From: Kitasatospora phosalacinea
GTDB taxonomy: Bacteria; Actinomycetota; Actinomycetes; Streptomycetales; Streptomycetaceae
NCBI RefSeq assembly: GCF_000716545.1
Contig: NZ_JNWZ01000021.1
Coordinates: 1-64,000 of the forward strand
Direction of reading: 5' to 3'
Length of the DNA stretch: 64,000 nt
Shown: one piece after another, positions 8,185 to 17,575 of the stretch
Position numbering within the stretch: position 1 is the stretch's first letter
How the letters are laid out: every line of letters begins with the position of its first letter
Program-made: the position numbers and the translations under genes
The notes under the pieces: generated by a model
What the model was told of the DNA's origin: nothing
The model's database searches: none
The model's input: only the letters and a program-made list of their open reading frames with translations

Positions 8185-11100
8185 GTGGACCTCCCCGACG
8201 AGGTCCACCAGCAGGTCCGCGCCGTCGCCGGCTTCGCCTACGGCGCGATCGGCGCCGACATCCACGTCTTCGGCGACGGCACCCCCGTCTACCTGCTGTA
8301 CGCCCGCGACCCCCGCGGCGGCGCCGACGGCCTGCGGCGGGACTCCGCCTGGCTGCGCGCCCAGCCCAGCAGGATGCTCGACGCCCGCAGCGAGATCGTG
8401 GAGTTCACCGGCCGCGAGGCCGAGTTGGACCGGCTGCGCGCGTGGCGCGACCAGCCCGCGCGGACGGCCGTGCGGTGGCTGCACGGACCGGGCGGCGCCG
8501 GCAAGTCCCGCCTCGCGGCCCGCTTCGCCGCCGAGTGCGCCGACACCGGCTGGCTGGTCGTCGACGCCGTGCACGGCACCGACACCCACCCGCCCGCCGA
8601 GGGCAGCCAGGACCTGCGCACCGACCGCCGCGCCGGGGTGCTGGTCCTCGTCGACTACGCCGACCGCTGGCCCGACGCCCACCTCGCCTGGCTCTTCCAC
8701 AACGGCCTGCTGCGCGGCCAACTCCCCGCCCGGGTCCTGCTCATCGCCCGCTCCGTGCGCCCCTGGCCGGCCCTGCGCGCCCAACTCGGCCGCCTCCGGC
8801 GCCCCACCGACCTCTCCGACCAGCCGCTGGACCCGCTGGCCGACTCCGGCCACCAGGGGGAGCGCGCCCGGATGTTCGAGGCCGCCCGCCGGGGCTTCGC
8901 CGCCCACTACCCGGACCCCGACGCCCTCGAAGCCCTCCGCCCGCCCCACCAGGACCTCGCCCGCCCCGAATTCGGGCTGACCCTCGCCGTCCACATGGCC
9001 GCGCTCACCGCCGTCGACGCCCGCGCCGCCGGCCGGGAACCACCCGGCGACCTCGCCGGGATGACCGCCTACCTCCTCGACCGCGAGCACGAGAACTGGC
9101 GCCGCCCCGACCCGCGCACCCCGGGTGCCCCGGACGCCGCCGCCGACGACCGCCGCGGCCTCGACCTCGCCCGCACCGTCTTCACCGCCGTCCTCACCGG
9201 CCCGATGCGCCGCGACGCCGCCCGTCCCCTGCTGGACCGCCTCCTGCTGCGGACCCCGGCCGACCACGCGCTGACCGCCCACGCCGTGCACTACCCGCCC
9301 ACCGACCCGGCGGCCGCCAACGTCCTCGAACCGCTGCTCCCCGACCGGCTCGCCGAGGACTACCTCGCCCTCACCCTCCCCGGGAGCCCCGTCACCGGAT
9401 ACCCGACCGACCTGTGGTCCGTCACCGGCACCACCCGCATCCTCGGGCGCGACGGAGCGGCCGCACCGCCCTGGACCCCCCGCGCCCTCACCTTCCTCGT
9501 CGCCGCCGCCGAACGCTGGCCGCACGTCGGCCCCGCCGTCCTCTTCCCGCTGCTGCGCCGCGACCCCGCCCTCGCCGTCCGGGCCGGCAGCGCCGTCCTG
9601 GCCGCGCTCGCCGCCCTCGACCCCGTCGACCTCGACGTCCTGGAGGCCGTCGAGCCGCTGGCGTCCCCGCGCGACGTACGGGTGGAGAGCGGCGCCGCCG
9701 CCCTGGCCGCGCGCCTCGCCACCCACCGCCTCGAAACGGCCACCGACCCCGTCCGGCGGGCCCGGCTCCTGACGGACCTGGCCGCCGCCCACCTCAGGGC
9801 GGAGCGCAGGAACGACGCGCTGGCACTCGTCGAGGAGGCCGTGCGGCTCACCCGGGCGGCCGCCCGGCAGGACCCGGCGCACCGGCCCCGCCACGCCGCG
9901 GCCCTGCTCCGCCTGGGCGGCCTCTTCCCCGGGGAGATCGGCGCCGAGCGCCAGGCCGCGCTGCTCCGCGAAGCCATCGGCCTGCTGGAGCAGGACCCGG
10001 CGGACGACACGGCCCCGGTCTCCCTGGTCCAGGCGCACACCCGGCTCGCCCTCGCCCTCCAGCAGACCGGGGACACGGCGGCCGCCCACGCGTCCGTGGC
10101 CGAGGCGCGACGGCTCCTCGACGGGATCCTGGACCGCGACCCCCTGCGCTACCTGGCCCTGGCCACGGACGTGAACCACCTGGAGGCGGTGCACGGCTAC
10201 CTGCTGGCCGAGTCCGGGCGCTCGGCGGAGGCCGCCGAGGGCGCCGGCCGGACGGTGGAGTTCCTGACCGGGATGGCCCGCCTCCACCCGGCCGGCCACG
10301 GGGAGGGACTCGCGGACGCCCTGCACGTCCAGAGCCTGCACCTGTGGGACGCCGGACGGCACGCCGAATCCGTCGACGCGCTCCTGAAGTCCGTCCGCCT
10401 CCACCGCCAACTCGCCGAGGTGGACCCCCGCTTCCGGCGCCCCCTCGCCGCCCGCCTCGACGAGGCCGCCGCCAAGCTCATCTCCCTGGAACGGCACGCC
10501 GAGGCCGCCGCGGTCGCCGAGGAGAGCCTCGCCCTGCACCGCGAGCGCCTCGCCCGCCTGCCGGACACCGCCGACGGCCGGGACGCCGCCGAAGCCGAAC
10601 ACCGCGCCATCGGCACCGCGCTGCACTACCTGCGGACGCGGCGCGGCGCCGACCGCCTCGCCTGGGGAACGCCGGCCGAGATCGACGCGGCGGCCGAACG
10701 GCTGGTCCGGGCCGCCGACCCGGCGGGGCTCTGGGACCTCATGCGGGCGGTCCCCGTCACCGACGCGCTGCGGATCGCCCACCGCCACCCGCCCGCGCAC
10801 TGGGCCCCGCCCGAGGACCCCCGCGGCCTGGTCGCCCGGCTCACCGCGCGGCGCCACCGCCCGCGGGCCGCCGAGCGCACGGCCCGCGCCGCCGCCGAGT
10901 CGGCCGTCTGGCACCTGCCCGGGCGCGGCGGCCGGGAGACGGCCGGCCCGACCGGGGCCGGACCGCTCTCCTTCGCCCCCGGCGGGCCGGGGCGGGCGCC
11001 GGTCATGGCCCGGGAGACGCGCCTGCCCGGCGGGACGGACCCCGACGGCGCGACCGCCACCCGCATCGACGTGTACGACCTCGGCTCCCGCTCGGTGCTC

Positions 11101-12009
11101 TGGTCCGCCGACCACCGCAGGACCGGCCCCGCCGCCGTGGCCTGCCTCGGCGCCGACGCGGTCCTCGCCCTGCGCCCGCGGCCGTACCGGGCGGGCCCGG
11201 AACTCGTCCGCTACGGGCCGTCCGGGGCGGAGGTCCTCGCGCACGGCCCGGCCCTCGACGGGGCCCGGCTCCTCGCCACCGCGCACGTGTTCGCCGTCCT
11301 GCCGCGGGGCACGACGGCCGCCCTGATCGGCACGCACGACGGCCGGCCGGAGCAGGTCGACCTGTACGACCGCCTCGGTCTGGAGCAGGTCACCGTCCAC
11401 GCCCTCGACCCCTCCGGCGAACTGCTGCTGCTGGCGGACCGGCACCGCGTGCTCCTCGCCGACGCCGCGCTGCGGCCGCTGTCGGCCGACGGCTGGTGGC
11501 GGGTGCCCGAGCAGCACGGCACGGTCGAGTCCGCGGTGTTCCTGTCGTCCGAGGAGTTCGTCACCGCCGCGTCGACCGGCGGCGCCTACCTGTTCCAGCG
11601 GGAGTCCGACCGGGTCGCAGTGACCGCCTGGCACGTCGGGCCGCCGCTGGAGGACCTGGTCGCCGTCCCCGGGTGGCGCGTCGTCGCCGGCCGCTCCCGC
11701 GACGGGGCGCGGACGCACTTCCACGACGCGGTCGCCCTCGCCCCGGTACCGGCGCCGCGCCCGCTCGCGGGAGGGCCGCGCGGACGGGCGCCGCTCCCGC
11801 CGGCCGCCCCGCCCGGAGGCCGCCACGTGGTCCACGGCTCGACCGTGCACGACCTCGGCGACCCGCTCTCCTTCGCGGACCGGCCGCTCGCCTCGCTCAC
11901 CCCGGCGGACCTGCGACTCCTCGGCGCCCACCTCGACCGGGGGAGGGCGCCGTCGGCCGCGGTCCGCGAACTGCTGGAACTCGTACGGGACCTCGCGTCC
12001 CCCGTCTGA
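8185..12009 (+). CDS. STAND-type P-loop NTPase with TPR and propeller-like C-terminus
   Basis: 1,274 residues from GTG 8185, chosen because the upstream stop is at 8180-8182 and conserved-looking sequence begins here. The frame stays open far upstream, but that stretch is another gene. After an N-terminal region, a P-loop module opens with FTGREAELDRL (residues 74-84), Walker A GPGGAGKS (101-108), Walker B LVLVDYAD (153-160) and an Arg-containing LLIARS (185-190). From about 515 to 850 come helical TPR-like repeats. From about 905 to 1190 a beta-rich part with repeated DVYDLG/DLYDRLG-like strands resembles a WD40-type propeller. STAND proteins are signal-triggered oligomerising switches in bacterial immunity and regulation. 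Confidence 0.85.
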   Translation: MDLPDEVHQQVRAVAGFAYGAIGADIHVFGDGTPVYLLYARDPRGGADGLRRDSAWLRAQPSRMLDARSEIVEFTGREAELDRLRAWRDQPARTAVRWLHGPGGAGKSRLAARFAAECADTGWLVVDAVHGTDTHPPAEGSQDLRTDRRAGVLVLVDYADRWPDAHLAWLFHNGLLRGQLPARVLLIARSVRPWPALRAQLGRLRRPTDLSDQPLDPLADSGHQGERARMFEAARRGFAAHYPDPDALEALRPPHQDLARPEFGLTLAVHMAALTAVDARAAGREPPGDLAGMTAYLLDREHENWRRPDPRTPGAPDAAADDRRGLDLARTVFTAVLTGPMRRDAARPLLDRLLLRTPADHALTAHAVHYPPTDPAAANVLEPLLPDRLAEDYLALTLPGSPVTGYPTDLWSVTGTTRILGRDGAAAPPWTPRALTFLVAAAERWPHVGPAVLFPLLRRDPALAVRAGSAVLAALAALDPVDLDVLEAVEPLASPRDVRVESGAAALAARLATHRLETATDPVRRARLLTDLAAAHLRAERRNDALALVEEAVRLTRAAARQDPAHRPRHAAALLRLGGLFPGEIGAERQAALLREAIGLLEQDPADDTAPVSLVQAHTRLALALQQTGDTAAAHASVAEARRLLDGILDRDPLRYLALATDVNHLEAVHGYLLAESGRSAEAAEGAGRTVEFLTGMARLHPAGHGEGLADALHVQSLHLWDAGRHAESVDALLKSVRLHRQLAEVDPRFRRPLAARLDEAAAKLISLERHAEAAAVAEESLALHRERLARLPDTADGRDAAEAEHRAIGTALHYLRTRRGADRLAWGTPAEIDAAAERLVRAADPAGLWDLMRAVPVTDALRIAHRHPPAHWAPPEDPRGLVARLTARRHRPRAAERTARAAAESAVWHLPGRGGRETAGPTGAGPLSFAPGGPGRAPVMARETRLPGGTDPDGATATRIDVYDLGSRSVLWSADHRRTGPAAVACLGADAVLALRPRPYRAGPELVRYGPSGAEVLAHGPALDGARLLATAHVFAVLPRGTTAALIGTHDGRPEQVDLYDRLGLEQVTVHALDPSGELLLLADRHRVLLADAALRPLSADGWWRVPEQHGTVESAVFLSSEEFVTAASTGGAYLFQRESDRVAVTAWHVGPPLEDLVAVPGWRVVAGRSRDGARTHFHDAVALAPVPAPRPLAGGPRGRAPLPPAAPPGGRHVVHGSTVHDLGDPLSFADRPLASLTPADLRLLGAHLDRGRAPSAAVRELLELVRDLASPV

Positions 12010-12039
12010 CCGCCACCGAGGCAGGGAGAGTGACCGCCG

Positions 12040-13281
12040 GTGTTCCGCCGCAGACGCCCGAAGGGCACCCCGCAGACCCCCGAAGGGGCGACGCCCCCCG
12101 AGGCCCCCGACGCCCCCGAGGCCCCCGACCGCTCGGACCGGCCCGACCGCTCGGACCGGCCACCGGGCCCCTCGCCGGAGTCCGGCGGCCCGGAGGACCC
12201 GCTCGACCTCCAGCTGGACGCGCACGACGACGGGCCGGAGATCCTCGGCGCGGACAGCGTGCTGGGCCTGCGCGACAGCCTGCTCGACGCGCAACGGAGG
12301 CTGGGCCCGGGCCACCCCGACGTCCTGCGGTTGCGCCACAACTACGCCTACCTCCTGTACGCCTGGTCGGCCGCCGCCCCGCCCGGCGACACGACCATGC
12401 AGGACCGGGCGATCCCCCTGTTCCTGGTCAACCTGGACCACCAGACGGCGGCCCTCGGCCCGTGCGCCGACGACACCCTGCTGACCCTGGACGCGATCGG
12501 GAGCGCCCACCTCTCGGCGGGCCGCCCGACCGAGGCCCTCCCGTACCTGCGACGGGCCCTGGAGGGCAGCGAACCGGGCTCCGACCGCGACGAGGAGCGG
12601 ATCCTCGACCGCCGCGAGAAGCTGTCGGACGCCTACGCGGCGGCCGGCGACACCGAGCGGGCGACCGCCCTGCTGGAGGAGACCGTGGCCGGCAGCAGGC
12701 GCCTGCTGCCGCCGGGCGACGAACGGCTGGCGGCCCGCAAGCAGAAACTGTTCTCCGCCTACCACCGGGCGGGCCGGCCCGAGGCCACCGCGCTGTGCCG
12801 GGAGATCATCGCCGACAAGGAGCGCTTCTACGGCCCGGACCACCTCAGCACCTACATCTGGGTGGACAACCTGGCCCACCTGCTGCACGACGCCGACGAC
12901 CTCGACGGGGCGATCGCCTGCTACGAACGGGTCGTCCGCGGCTTCGAACAGATCCACGGGCCCGACAGCGACGCGATCGCCTACCGCTACCACAACCTCG
13001 CGATCGCCCACCTGGAAGCCGGCCGCCCGGAGACGGCCCTGCCCTACCTGAAGGCGTCCCTCGCCGCGCGCGAACACAGCCGGGGCCTCGACGACCCGGG
13101 CACCCTGGACGCCCTGATCTCCCTCATCTCCGGCTACGACCAGGCCGGCCGGCTCCCCGAGGCGATCGCGGCGACCGAACGGCTGGTCGCGGACCTGGTC
13201 CGCGTCGGCGGCCCGCAGCACCCCAAGCTCCCCGAGGTGCACGCCTACCTGGCGGAACTCAGGCGCGCCGCCTCCGGCTAG
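12040..13281 (+). CDS. TPR protein (kinesin-light-chain type)
   Basis: 413 residues from GTG 12040, with GGGAG upstream. The first 55 residues are low-complexity Pro/Glu/Asp repeats (PEAPDAPEAPDRS). The rest is a run of tetratricopeptide repeats of about 42 residues, with signature pairs such as LGPGHPDVLRLRHNYAYLL and EQIHGPDSDAIAYRYHNLAI, as in KLC-type TPRs. It follows the NTPase gene by 30 bp on the same strand and shares its domain vocabulary, so it is probably the third component of that cassette, serving as scaffold or partner. No enzymatic motif is visible. Confidence 0.85.
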   Translation: MFRRRRPKGTPQTPEGATPPEAPDAPEAPDRSDRPDRSDRPPGPSPESGGPEDPLDLQLDAHDDGPEILGADSVLGLRDSLLDAQRRLGPGHPDVLRLRHNYAYLLYAWSAAAPPGDTTMQDRAIPLFLVNLDHQTAALGPCADDTLLTLDAIGSAHLSAGRPTEALPYLRRALEGSEPGSDRDEERILDRREKLSDAYAAAGDTERATALLEETVAGSRRLLPPGDERLAARKQKLFSAYHRAGRPEATALCREIIADKERFYGPDHLSTYIWVDNLAHLLHDADDLDGAIACYERVVRGFEQIHGPDSDAIAYRYHNLAIAHLEAGRPETALPYLKASLAAREHSRGLDDPGTLDALISLISGYDQAGRLPEAIAATERLVADLVRVGGPQHPKLPEVHAYLAELRRAASG

Positions 13282-13300
13282 CCGGGTCCGGCCGAACGGT

Positions 13301-13570
13301 TCAGCCGCCGTTCCGGGCGATGGTGATGATCTGGTAGACGATGAAGGCCGTCGCCCCGGCGCTCAGCAGCATGATCAGCGGGCCCATCTTGCGGTGCTCG
13401 CCGAGCACCAGGAAGGCGCGCGCGTCCTGGCCCTTGCGGGCCAGGTCCTCGACGACCGCGCGGTTGCGGGCGGTGTAGTGGGTGGCGACGCCGCGGAAGT
13501 CCACGAACAGCGCCAGGCCGAAGCAGAAGAAGCCGAGCGGGAACAGGCCCAGCAGGATGAAGATCAGCAC
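13301..13570 (-). CDS. Small two-helix membrane protein
   Basis: 89 residues from GTG. Two membrane segments (about 2-24 and 63-84) flank a charged stretch (ARNRAVVEDLARKGQDAR). It converges on the TPR gene with a 19-bp gap. No strong ribosome binding site is visible, so the start may be internal or leaderless. Family not recognised. Confidence 0.65.
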   Translation of the reverse strand: MLIFILLGLFPLGFFCFGLALFVDFRGVATHYTARNRAVVEDLARKGQDARAFLVLGEHRKMGPLIMLLSAGATAFIVYQIITIARNGG

Positions 13571-13715
13571 GGCGGTGAGGATGGCAGCGGGCGACGGCCG
13601 CCGTCCAGGGGGTTTGGCCGAAGTTTTACCGAGTGACGCCCCGTCAGGCGCGGGGCCGGGTCCGCGCGGTCGGGCCCCGGCGGCCGGGTGGCGGCCGCCG
13701 GGACGGCGGGGGCGG

Positions 13716-13952
13716 TCACCAGGCGGGGGCGATCAGCTCCCCGGTGGCGGCGTCGCGGACGGTGATGGCCTCGACGGGGCACATCTCCGCGGCCTCGGTC
13801 AGCTCGGCGGAGCCCTCGGTGGCCGGACGGGCGGGCGCCGCGCGGCCGTCGGGGGAGAGGACGAGGTCGGCGGGGGCGGTGCGGGCGCACAGGCCGCTGC
13901 CGATGCAGCGGACCCGGTCGACCGCGACGACCAGCTGCGGGGCGTCGCTCAC
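13716..13952 (-). CDS. 3Fe-4S ferredoxin, P450 partner
   Basis: 78 residues. Cysteines C16, C22 (CIGSGLC) and C58 (MCPVEAI) give the C-x5-C...C-P pattern of single-cluster [3Fe-4S] ferredoxins. The GTG start overlaps the P450 stop codon (GTGA), so the two are translationally coupled. Known: such ferredoxins pass electrons from a reductase to the adjacent cytochrome P450. No reductase gene lies nearby. Confidence 0.9.
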   Translation of the reverse strand: MSDAPQLVVAVDRVRCIGSGLCARTAPADLVLSPDGRAAPARPATEGSAELTEAAEMCPVEAITVRDAATGELIAPAW

Positions 13953-15181
13953 CAGGCCACCTCCAGGCGCAGCGGGCTGCGGGTGAGCAGGCCGGTGCGC
14001 CACTCGATCCGGTCGACGGGGGTGGCCAGGCGCAGTCCGGGCAGGGCGCGGGCGAGGTGGTGCAGGCCGAGTTCGAGTTCCATCCGGGCCAGCCAGGCGC
14101 CCAGGCAGTGGTGCGGTCCGGCGCCGAAGGTCAGCGATGGGGTGCCGAGCGGGGCGAACAGGTCGAGCGGGCCCGGCGGGTAGACCTCCGGGTCGGCGTT
14201 GGCGGCCGTGGTGTCGGCGGCGACGACCGCGCCCGCCGGGATGACCACTCCGCCGATCTCCACGTCCGCGGTGGCCCGGCGCAGTTGGCCGGGCGCGTTG
14301 GTGCGGTCGCCGAGCGGGACGGTGCGCAGGATCTGCTCGGTCGCGGCGACCGCCGCGGCGGGGTCCTCGCCGATCCGCCGCCAGGCCCCGGCGGCCGCCC
14401 CCGGGTGCTCGGCGCGCCGCGGATCGAGCAGGTACACCAGGGCGTTGCCGAAACTCGTCATGGTGGTCTCGTGCCCGGCGATCACCAGCCCGATGGTGAG
14501 CGAGGTGATCTGGGCCTCCGTCATCTCCCCGGTCTGGTCGGCGGCCCGCACCAGCGAACTGACCAGGTCCTCGCCCGGGTTCTTCCGGCGCTCCAGCACC
14601 AACTGGTGCCCGAACTCGCCGAACTCCCGGATCGCCGCCGCGATCTCCTCGGCGCTGTACGCCGTGGTCGACAGCGCGTGGTCGCTCCAGTAGCCGAGCC
14701 GGTCGGTGTCCAGGCCCTCCAGCTCCATCAGCCGGCTGATCACCCGCACCGGCAGCGGCTTGGTGAGCGACTCCACCACCTCGGCCGGCGAACCGGACGC
14801 GACCAGGCCGTCCACCAGTTCCCGCACCACCCCGGCCACCCAGGGCCGCCAGCGCTCGATCGCCCGTGGCGTGAAAGCGCGTTGGACGGTGCGGCGGATG
14901 GCCTGGTGGCCGGGGCCGTCGCTGTTCAGGATCGAGGACGGGTCGTCCAGGATGTTCGGCGTCAGCACGGTCGGCGGGGCGTCCGGCGCGTACAGCGAGG
15001 CCCGGCCCAGGGCCGGGTGGGCGAGCGCCTGCCGGACGTCCGCGTGCCGGGTCAGCACCCACACCGGTGTCCCGGTCGGCAGCACGGCCTGCCGGGGCGG
15101 GCCGGCCTCGCCCCGCAGCAGGCAGTGCAGCGGCACCAGCGGTTGCGGGTCGGCGGATCCGGTGGTCGCGTCAGTGGTCAT
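13949..15181 (-). CDS. Cytochrome P450 with atypical ExxR motif
   Basis: 410 residues, normal for bacterial P450s. The ATG at 15181 is preferred over an upstream TTG because AGGAGG directly precedes it. The I-helix oxygen-binding motif AGHETT is at residues 235-240 and the heme loop FGAGPHHCLG at 352-361 with Cys359. The K-helix reads TEQILR (281-286): aligned with the usual V-E-E-L-L-R, the conserved Glu is Gln283 while Arg286 is kept, giving QxxR. CYP157-type proteins are known to depart from ExxR. The substrate cannot be told; electrons should come from the coupled ferredoxin. Confidence 0.9.
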   Translation of the reverse strand: MTTDATTGSADPQPLVPLHCLLRGEAGPPRQAVLPTGTPVWVLTRHADVRQALAHPALGRASLYAPDAPPTVLTPNILDDPSSILNSDGPGHQAIRRTVQRAFTPRAIERWRPWVAGVVRELVDGLVASGSPAEVVESLTKPLPVRVISRLMELEGLDTDRLGYWSDHALSTTAYSAEEIAAAIREFGEFGHQLVLERRKNPGEDLVSSLVRAADQTGEMTEAQITSLTIGLVIAGHETTMTSFGNALVYLLDPRRAEHPGAAAGAWRRIGEDPAAAVAATEQILRTVPLGDRTNAPGQLRRATADVEIGGVVIPAGAVVAADTTAANADPEVYPPGPLDLFAPLGTPSLTFGAGPHHCLGAWLARMELELGLHHLARALPGLRLATPVDRIEWRTGLLTRSPLRLEVAW

Positions 15182-15415
15182 CCGTCCTCCTGGCAAGACA
15201 CCTGCGGCTCCGAGGGCGCGGCCGGACGGCAGCCCCTCGCCTCCGACCGTATGCGGCCGCCCGGCCCGCGAGTAGGACGCAAACCAGCCACCGGCGGACC
15301 GACCCGCACTCCAACGGGCGTTCGGGAGGAGGACGTTCGTGCGAGCCGGTGGCGTACCACCGGCCCGCGCGGGTGCGCACCGGCCCGCACCGGCGGCCCG
15401 GGTGGTCCGGGCGGC

Positions 15416-15820
15416 TCAGTCGGCGACGACGGCCAGCGCCTCGATCTCGATCAGCACGTCCGGCCGGAACAGCGCCGCGACCTGGACGGCCGAACTCGCC
15501 GGCGGCCGCGCGGTGTCCACGTGCTCGTCGCGGGCCTTGCGGACGGCGGGCAGGTACGCCACGTCGGTGACGAAAACGGTGAACTTCACGACGTCCGAGA
15601 ACCCGGCCCCGGCCGCCGCCAGGCAGCGGCGCAGGTTCTCGAACACCTGCCCGGCCTGCGCCTCCGGGTCGCCCGCGCCGACCAGTTCGCCCCGCTCGTC
15701 GAACGCGACCTGCCCCGAGACCTGGACCAGCCGGCCCGTCCCGGTGACCACCTGCGTGTAGCCGGTGCCCGGCGCGACGCCCGGCGGCTCGGTGATGTGG
15801 GTGAGGTGAGAAGTGCTCAT
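15416..15820 (-). CDS. RidA/YjgF family enamine-imine deaminase
   Basis: 134 residues, the standard RidA length. The substrate-binding Arg in DTARPPASSAVQV and the Glu in VLIEIEALA match the active-site positions of RidA. RidA proteins hydrolyse reactive enamines and imines made by PLP enzymes. The ATG at 15820 has GAGG 9 nt upstream; a second ATG 9 nt earlier is possible. It forms a single-gene unit beside the P450 pair. Confidence 0.88.
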   Translation of the reverse strand: MSTSHLTHITEPPGVAPGTGYTQVVTGTGRLVQVSGQVAFDERGELVGAGDPEAQAGQVFENLRRCLAAAGAGFSDVVKFTVFVTDVAYLPAVRKARDEHVDTARPPASSAVQVAALFRPDVLIEIEALAVVAD

Positions 15821-15917
15821 GGCGCCCATCCTCACCCCCGCCGGGCGCCGCACGCACCCGACTTTCCGGTGGGCGGCGCTGCTCGGCGCGGCTCGGCGGG
15901 GGTGCGGCGCGGGCGGG

Positions 15918-16733
15918 TCAGCGGACGACCTCGGGCAGCGGGCGCACGAACGGGCGGTCGGCGGGCGGGAGTTCGGCGAGCGGGCCGGCCGCGCGCAGCA
16001 CCACGTCCAGCACGGCGTCCGGGTCGCAGGCGTAACCGCCGCTCGCCCAGGCCGCGTTGGCCTCCACGACGGCCCAACCCGCCCCGGTGCGGCCCAGGTC
16101 GACCACGGCGGCGCTCGGCAGCGCGGCGGGGCCGACCGACGCGGCCAGCACGTCGGCGGCGAACGCCGACAGCCCCGTTCCGTCCCGGCCGGCCGACTCG
16201 TGACCGGCCACCGCGAGTCCACCGTCCAGGGCGTAGCGGGACGCGGCCCGCACCGCGCCGTCCAGGACGAACAGGCGGTACTCGACCTCGAACCGGACCA
16301 CCTCGCTGACCAGCACCGGAGTGCCGCCGTCCAGCAGTTCGGGCCCGGGCAGGGCGGCGCCGTCCGGGTACACCCGGGCGGCGAAGTGCTTGTCGGCCGG
16401 GGCCTTCACGAACGCCGGACCGGACAGCCGGCGCGCCTGCGCGAGCGTCGTCAACTCGACCCGGCGGCCGGTCGCCTCGCGCGGCAGCGCGGCCAGCCAG
16501 CCGTCGGACGGCTCCAGCGGAGCGAGCCCCAGCTCCCGCCCGACCGCGTCGGCGAACAGCGGCCCGCCGTACAGGTGGACCCGCTCCCCGAGCAGCTCCT
16601 GCGGGGCGCGCCACGAGGGCGCGGTGAACGCCCGCAGCCCGCGCCGCCCGGCGGCGGTGCGCAGTTGCAGGCCGGTCCCGTTGATCCGGGGCGCGAGGAG
16701 CAGGGTGGCGGCGGTACCGGCGGTGGCGGACAT
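15918..16733 (-). CDS. ATP-grasp domain protein (DUF4343-like)
   Basis: 271 residues. The second half shows ATP-grasp features: FVKAPADKHFAARVY (about 109-123) for the nucleotide-binding lysine region, LVSEVVRFEVEYRLFVLDG for the central strand, and VVEANAAWASGGYACDP near the C-terminus with the metal-binding Glu and Asn. Such proteins ligate a carboxylate to an amine using ATP. The substrate is unknown, and no biosynthetic neighbours clarify it. Confidence 0.75.
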   Translation of the reverse strand: MSATAGTAATLLLAPRINGTGLQLRTAAGRRGLRAFTAPSWRAPQELLGERVHLYGGPLFADAVGRELGLAPLEPSDGWLAALPREATGRRVELTTLAQARRLSGPAFVKAPADKHFAARVYPDGAALPGPELLDGGTPVLVSEVVRFEVEYRLFVLDGAVRAASRYALDGGLAVAGHESAGRDGTGLSAFAADVLAASVGPAALPSAAVVDLGRTGAGWAVVEANAAWASGGYACDPDAVLDVVLRAAGPLAELPPADRPFVRPLPEVVR

Positions 16734-16814
16734 GCCGGTGATCCTGCCGGACCGCGGCCGTCCCCGGCCAGGGGTTTGCGACCGGCGCGGCCGGGGGCTT
16801 CCGGCGGGACGGGG

Positions 16815-16997
16815 TCAGCCGGCGGACGGCCCCGACGTGCGGCGGGCGTCGCGCAGGGGCGGCCGTTCAGGCTCCCCCTCGGCCTCCAGCAGCGCGATCA
16901 GCTCGCCGACCGGCCACGGGGTGCGCCTCGCGCACCGGCGGGTATCGCTCGTCGTCCGTGCGGCGGGACGGCGGCAGCGCACCCGCCCGGCCCGCAT
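16815..16997 (-). pseudogene. Possible gene fragment between ATP-grasp and GNAT genes
   Basis: The 298 bp from 16734 to 17031 has no clear gene. On the minus strand a piece reads WPVGELIALLEAEGEP and, in another frame just before it, RRTDDERYPPVREAHP. Together they look like a short, frameshifted protein remnant. No family assigned; it may be chance. Confidence 0.25.
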
Positions 16998-17031
16998 CCG
17001 GGGACCGCGCCGCCGACCCGGGGCGGGAGCC

Positions 17032-17538
17032 TCACAGCTCGCGGCGCATCACCAGGCGCGGCCACCGGTCCAGGCCGTGCGCCGCCTCTCGGGCGCGGAC
17101 CTCGCGCAGGCCGGGGCCGAGGGCGTCGTCCGGCACCGGGCGGAAGCCGCAGCGGGCGTAGTAGGGGGCGTTCCACGGGACGTCGGCGAAGGTGGTGAGC
17201 GTCAGCGCCGGCACGCCCCGGGCCCGGGCCAGCGCGGCCAGGTGCTCCAGCAGGGCCCGCCCGACGCCCCGGCGGGCGTGCGCGGGGTGCACCGAGACCT
17301 GCTCGACGTGCAGCGCGCCGTCGATCCGTTCGGCGATCAGGTAGGCGATCGGGCGGTCGGCGCCGTCCACCGCCACCCAGGCCAGCCCGGCGGCCAGGAA
17401 CGGCGCCAACTCCGCGGCGGAGAACGGCTCGTCGTCCGCGATCTCGGGCATCCCGACCTCGCGGAAGCAGGCTCCGGCCGCCCGCTCGACCTCCTGCAGC
17501 TGCGGCACTTCCCCGGCCCCGGCCTCACGTATGCGCAT
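17032..17538 (-). CDS. GNAT family N-acetyltransferase
   Basis: 168 residues. The acetyl-CoA pyrophosphate-binding motif A is clear: VSVHPAHARRGVGRALLEHL with R-x-G-V-G-R (about residues 85-104), followed by APYYARCGF typical of motif B. A GTG directly before this ATG could also serve as start; neither has a good ribosome binding site. Acts in the cytoplasm on an unknown amine. Confidence 0.9.
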   Translation of the reverse strand: MRIREAGAGEVPQLQEVERAAGACFREVGMPEIADDEPFSAAELAPFLAAGLAWVAVDGADRPIAYLIAERIDGALHVEQVSVHPAHARRGVGRALLEHLAALARARGVPALTLTTFADVPWNAPYYARCGFRPVPDDALGPGLREVRAREAAHGLDRWPRLVMRREL

Positions 17539-17575
17539 CACCCCATTGTGCGCGAGCGCGGCCCGGACGGTGCGG

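Noticed and set aside
8113..13242. A 1,709-codon open frame on the minus strand opposite the NTPase cassette
   Set aside because: It is Gly/Arg/Val-rich without domains and mirrors the GC-biased codons of the plus-strand genes, which do have domains and ribosome binding sites.
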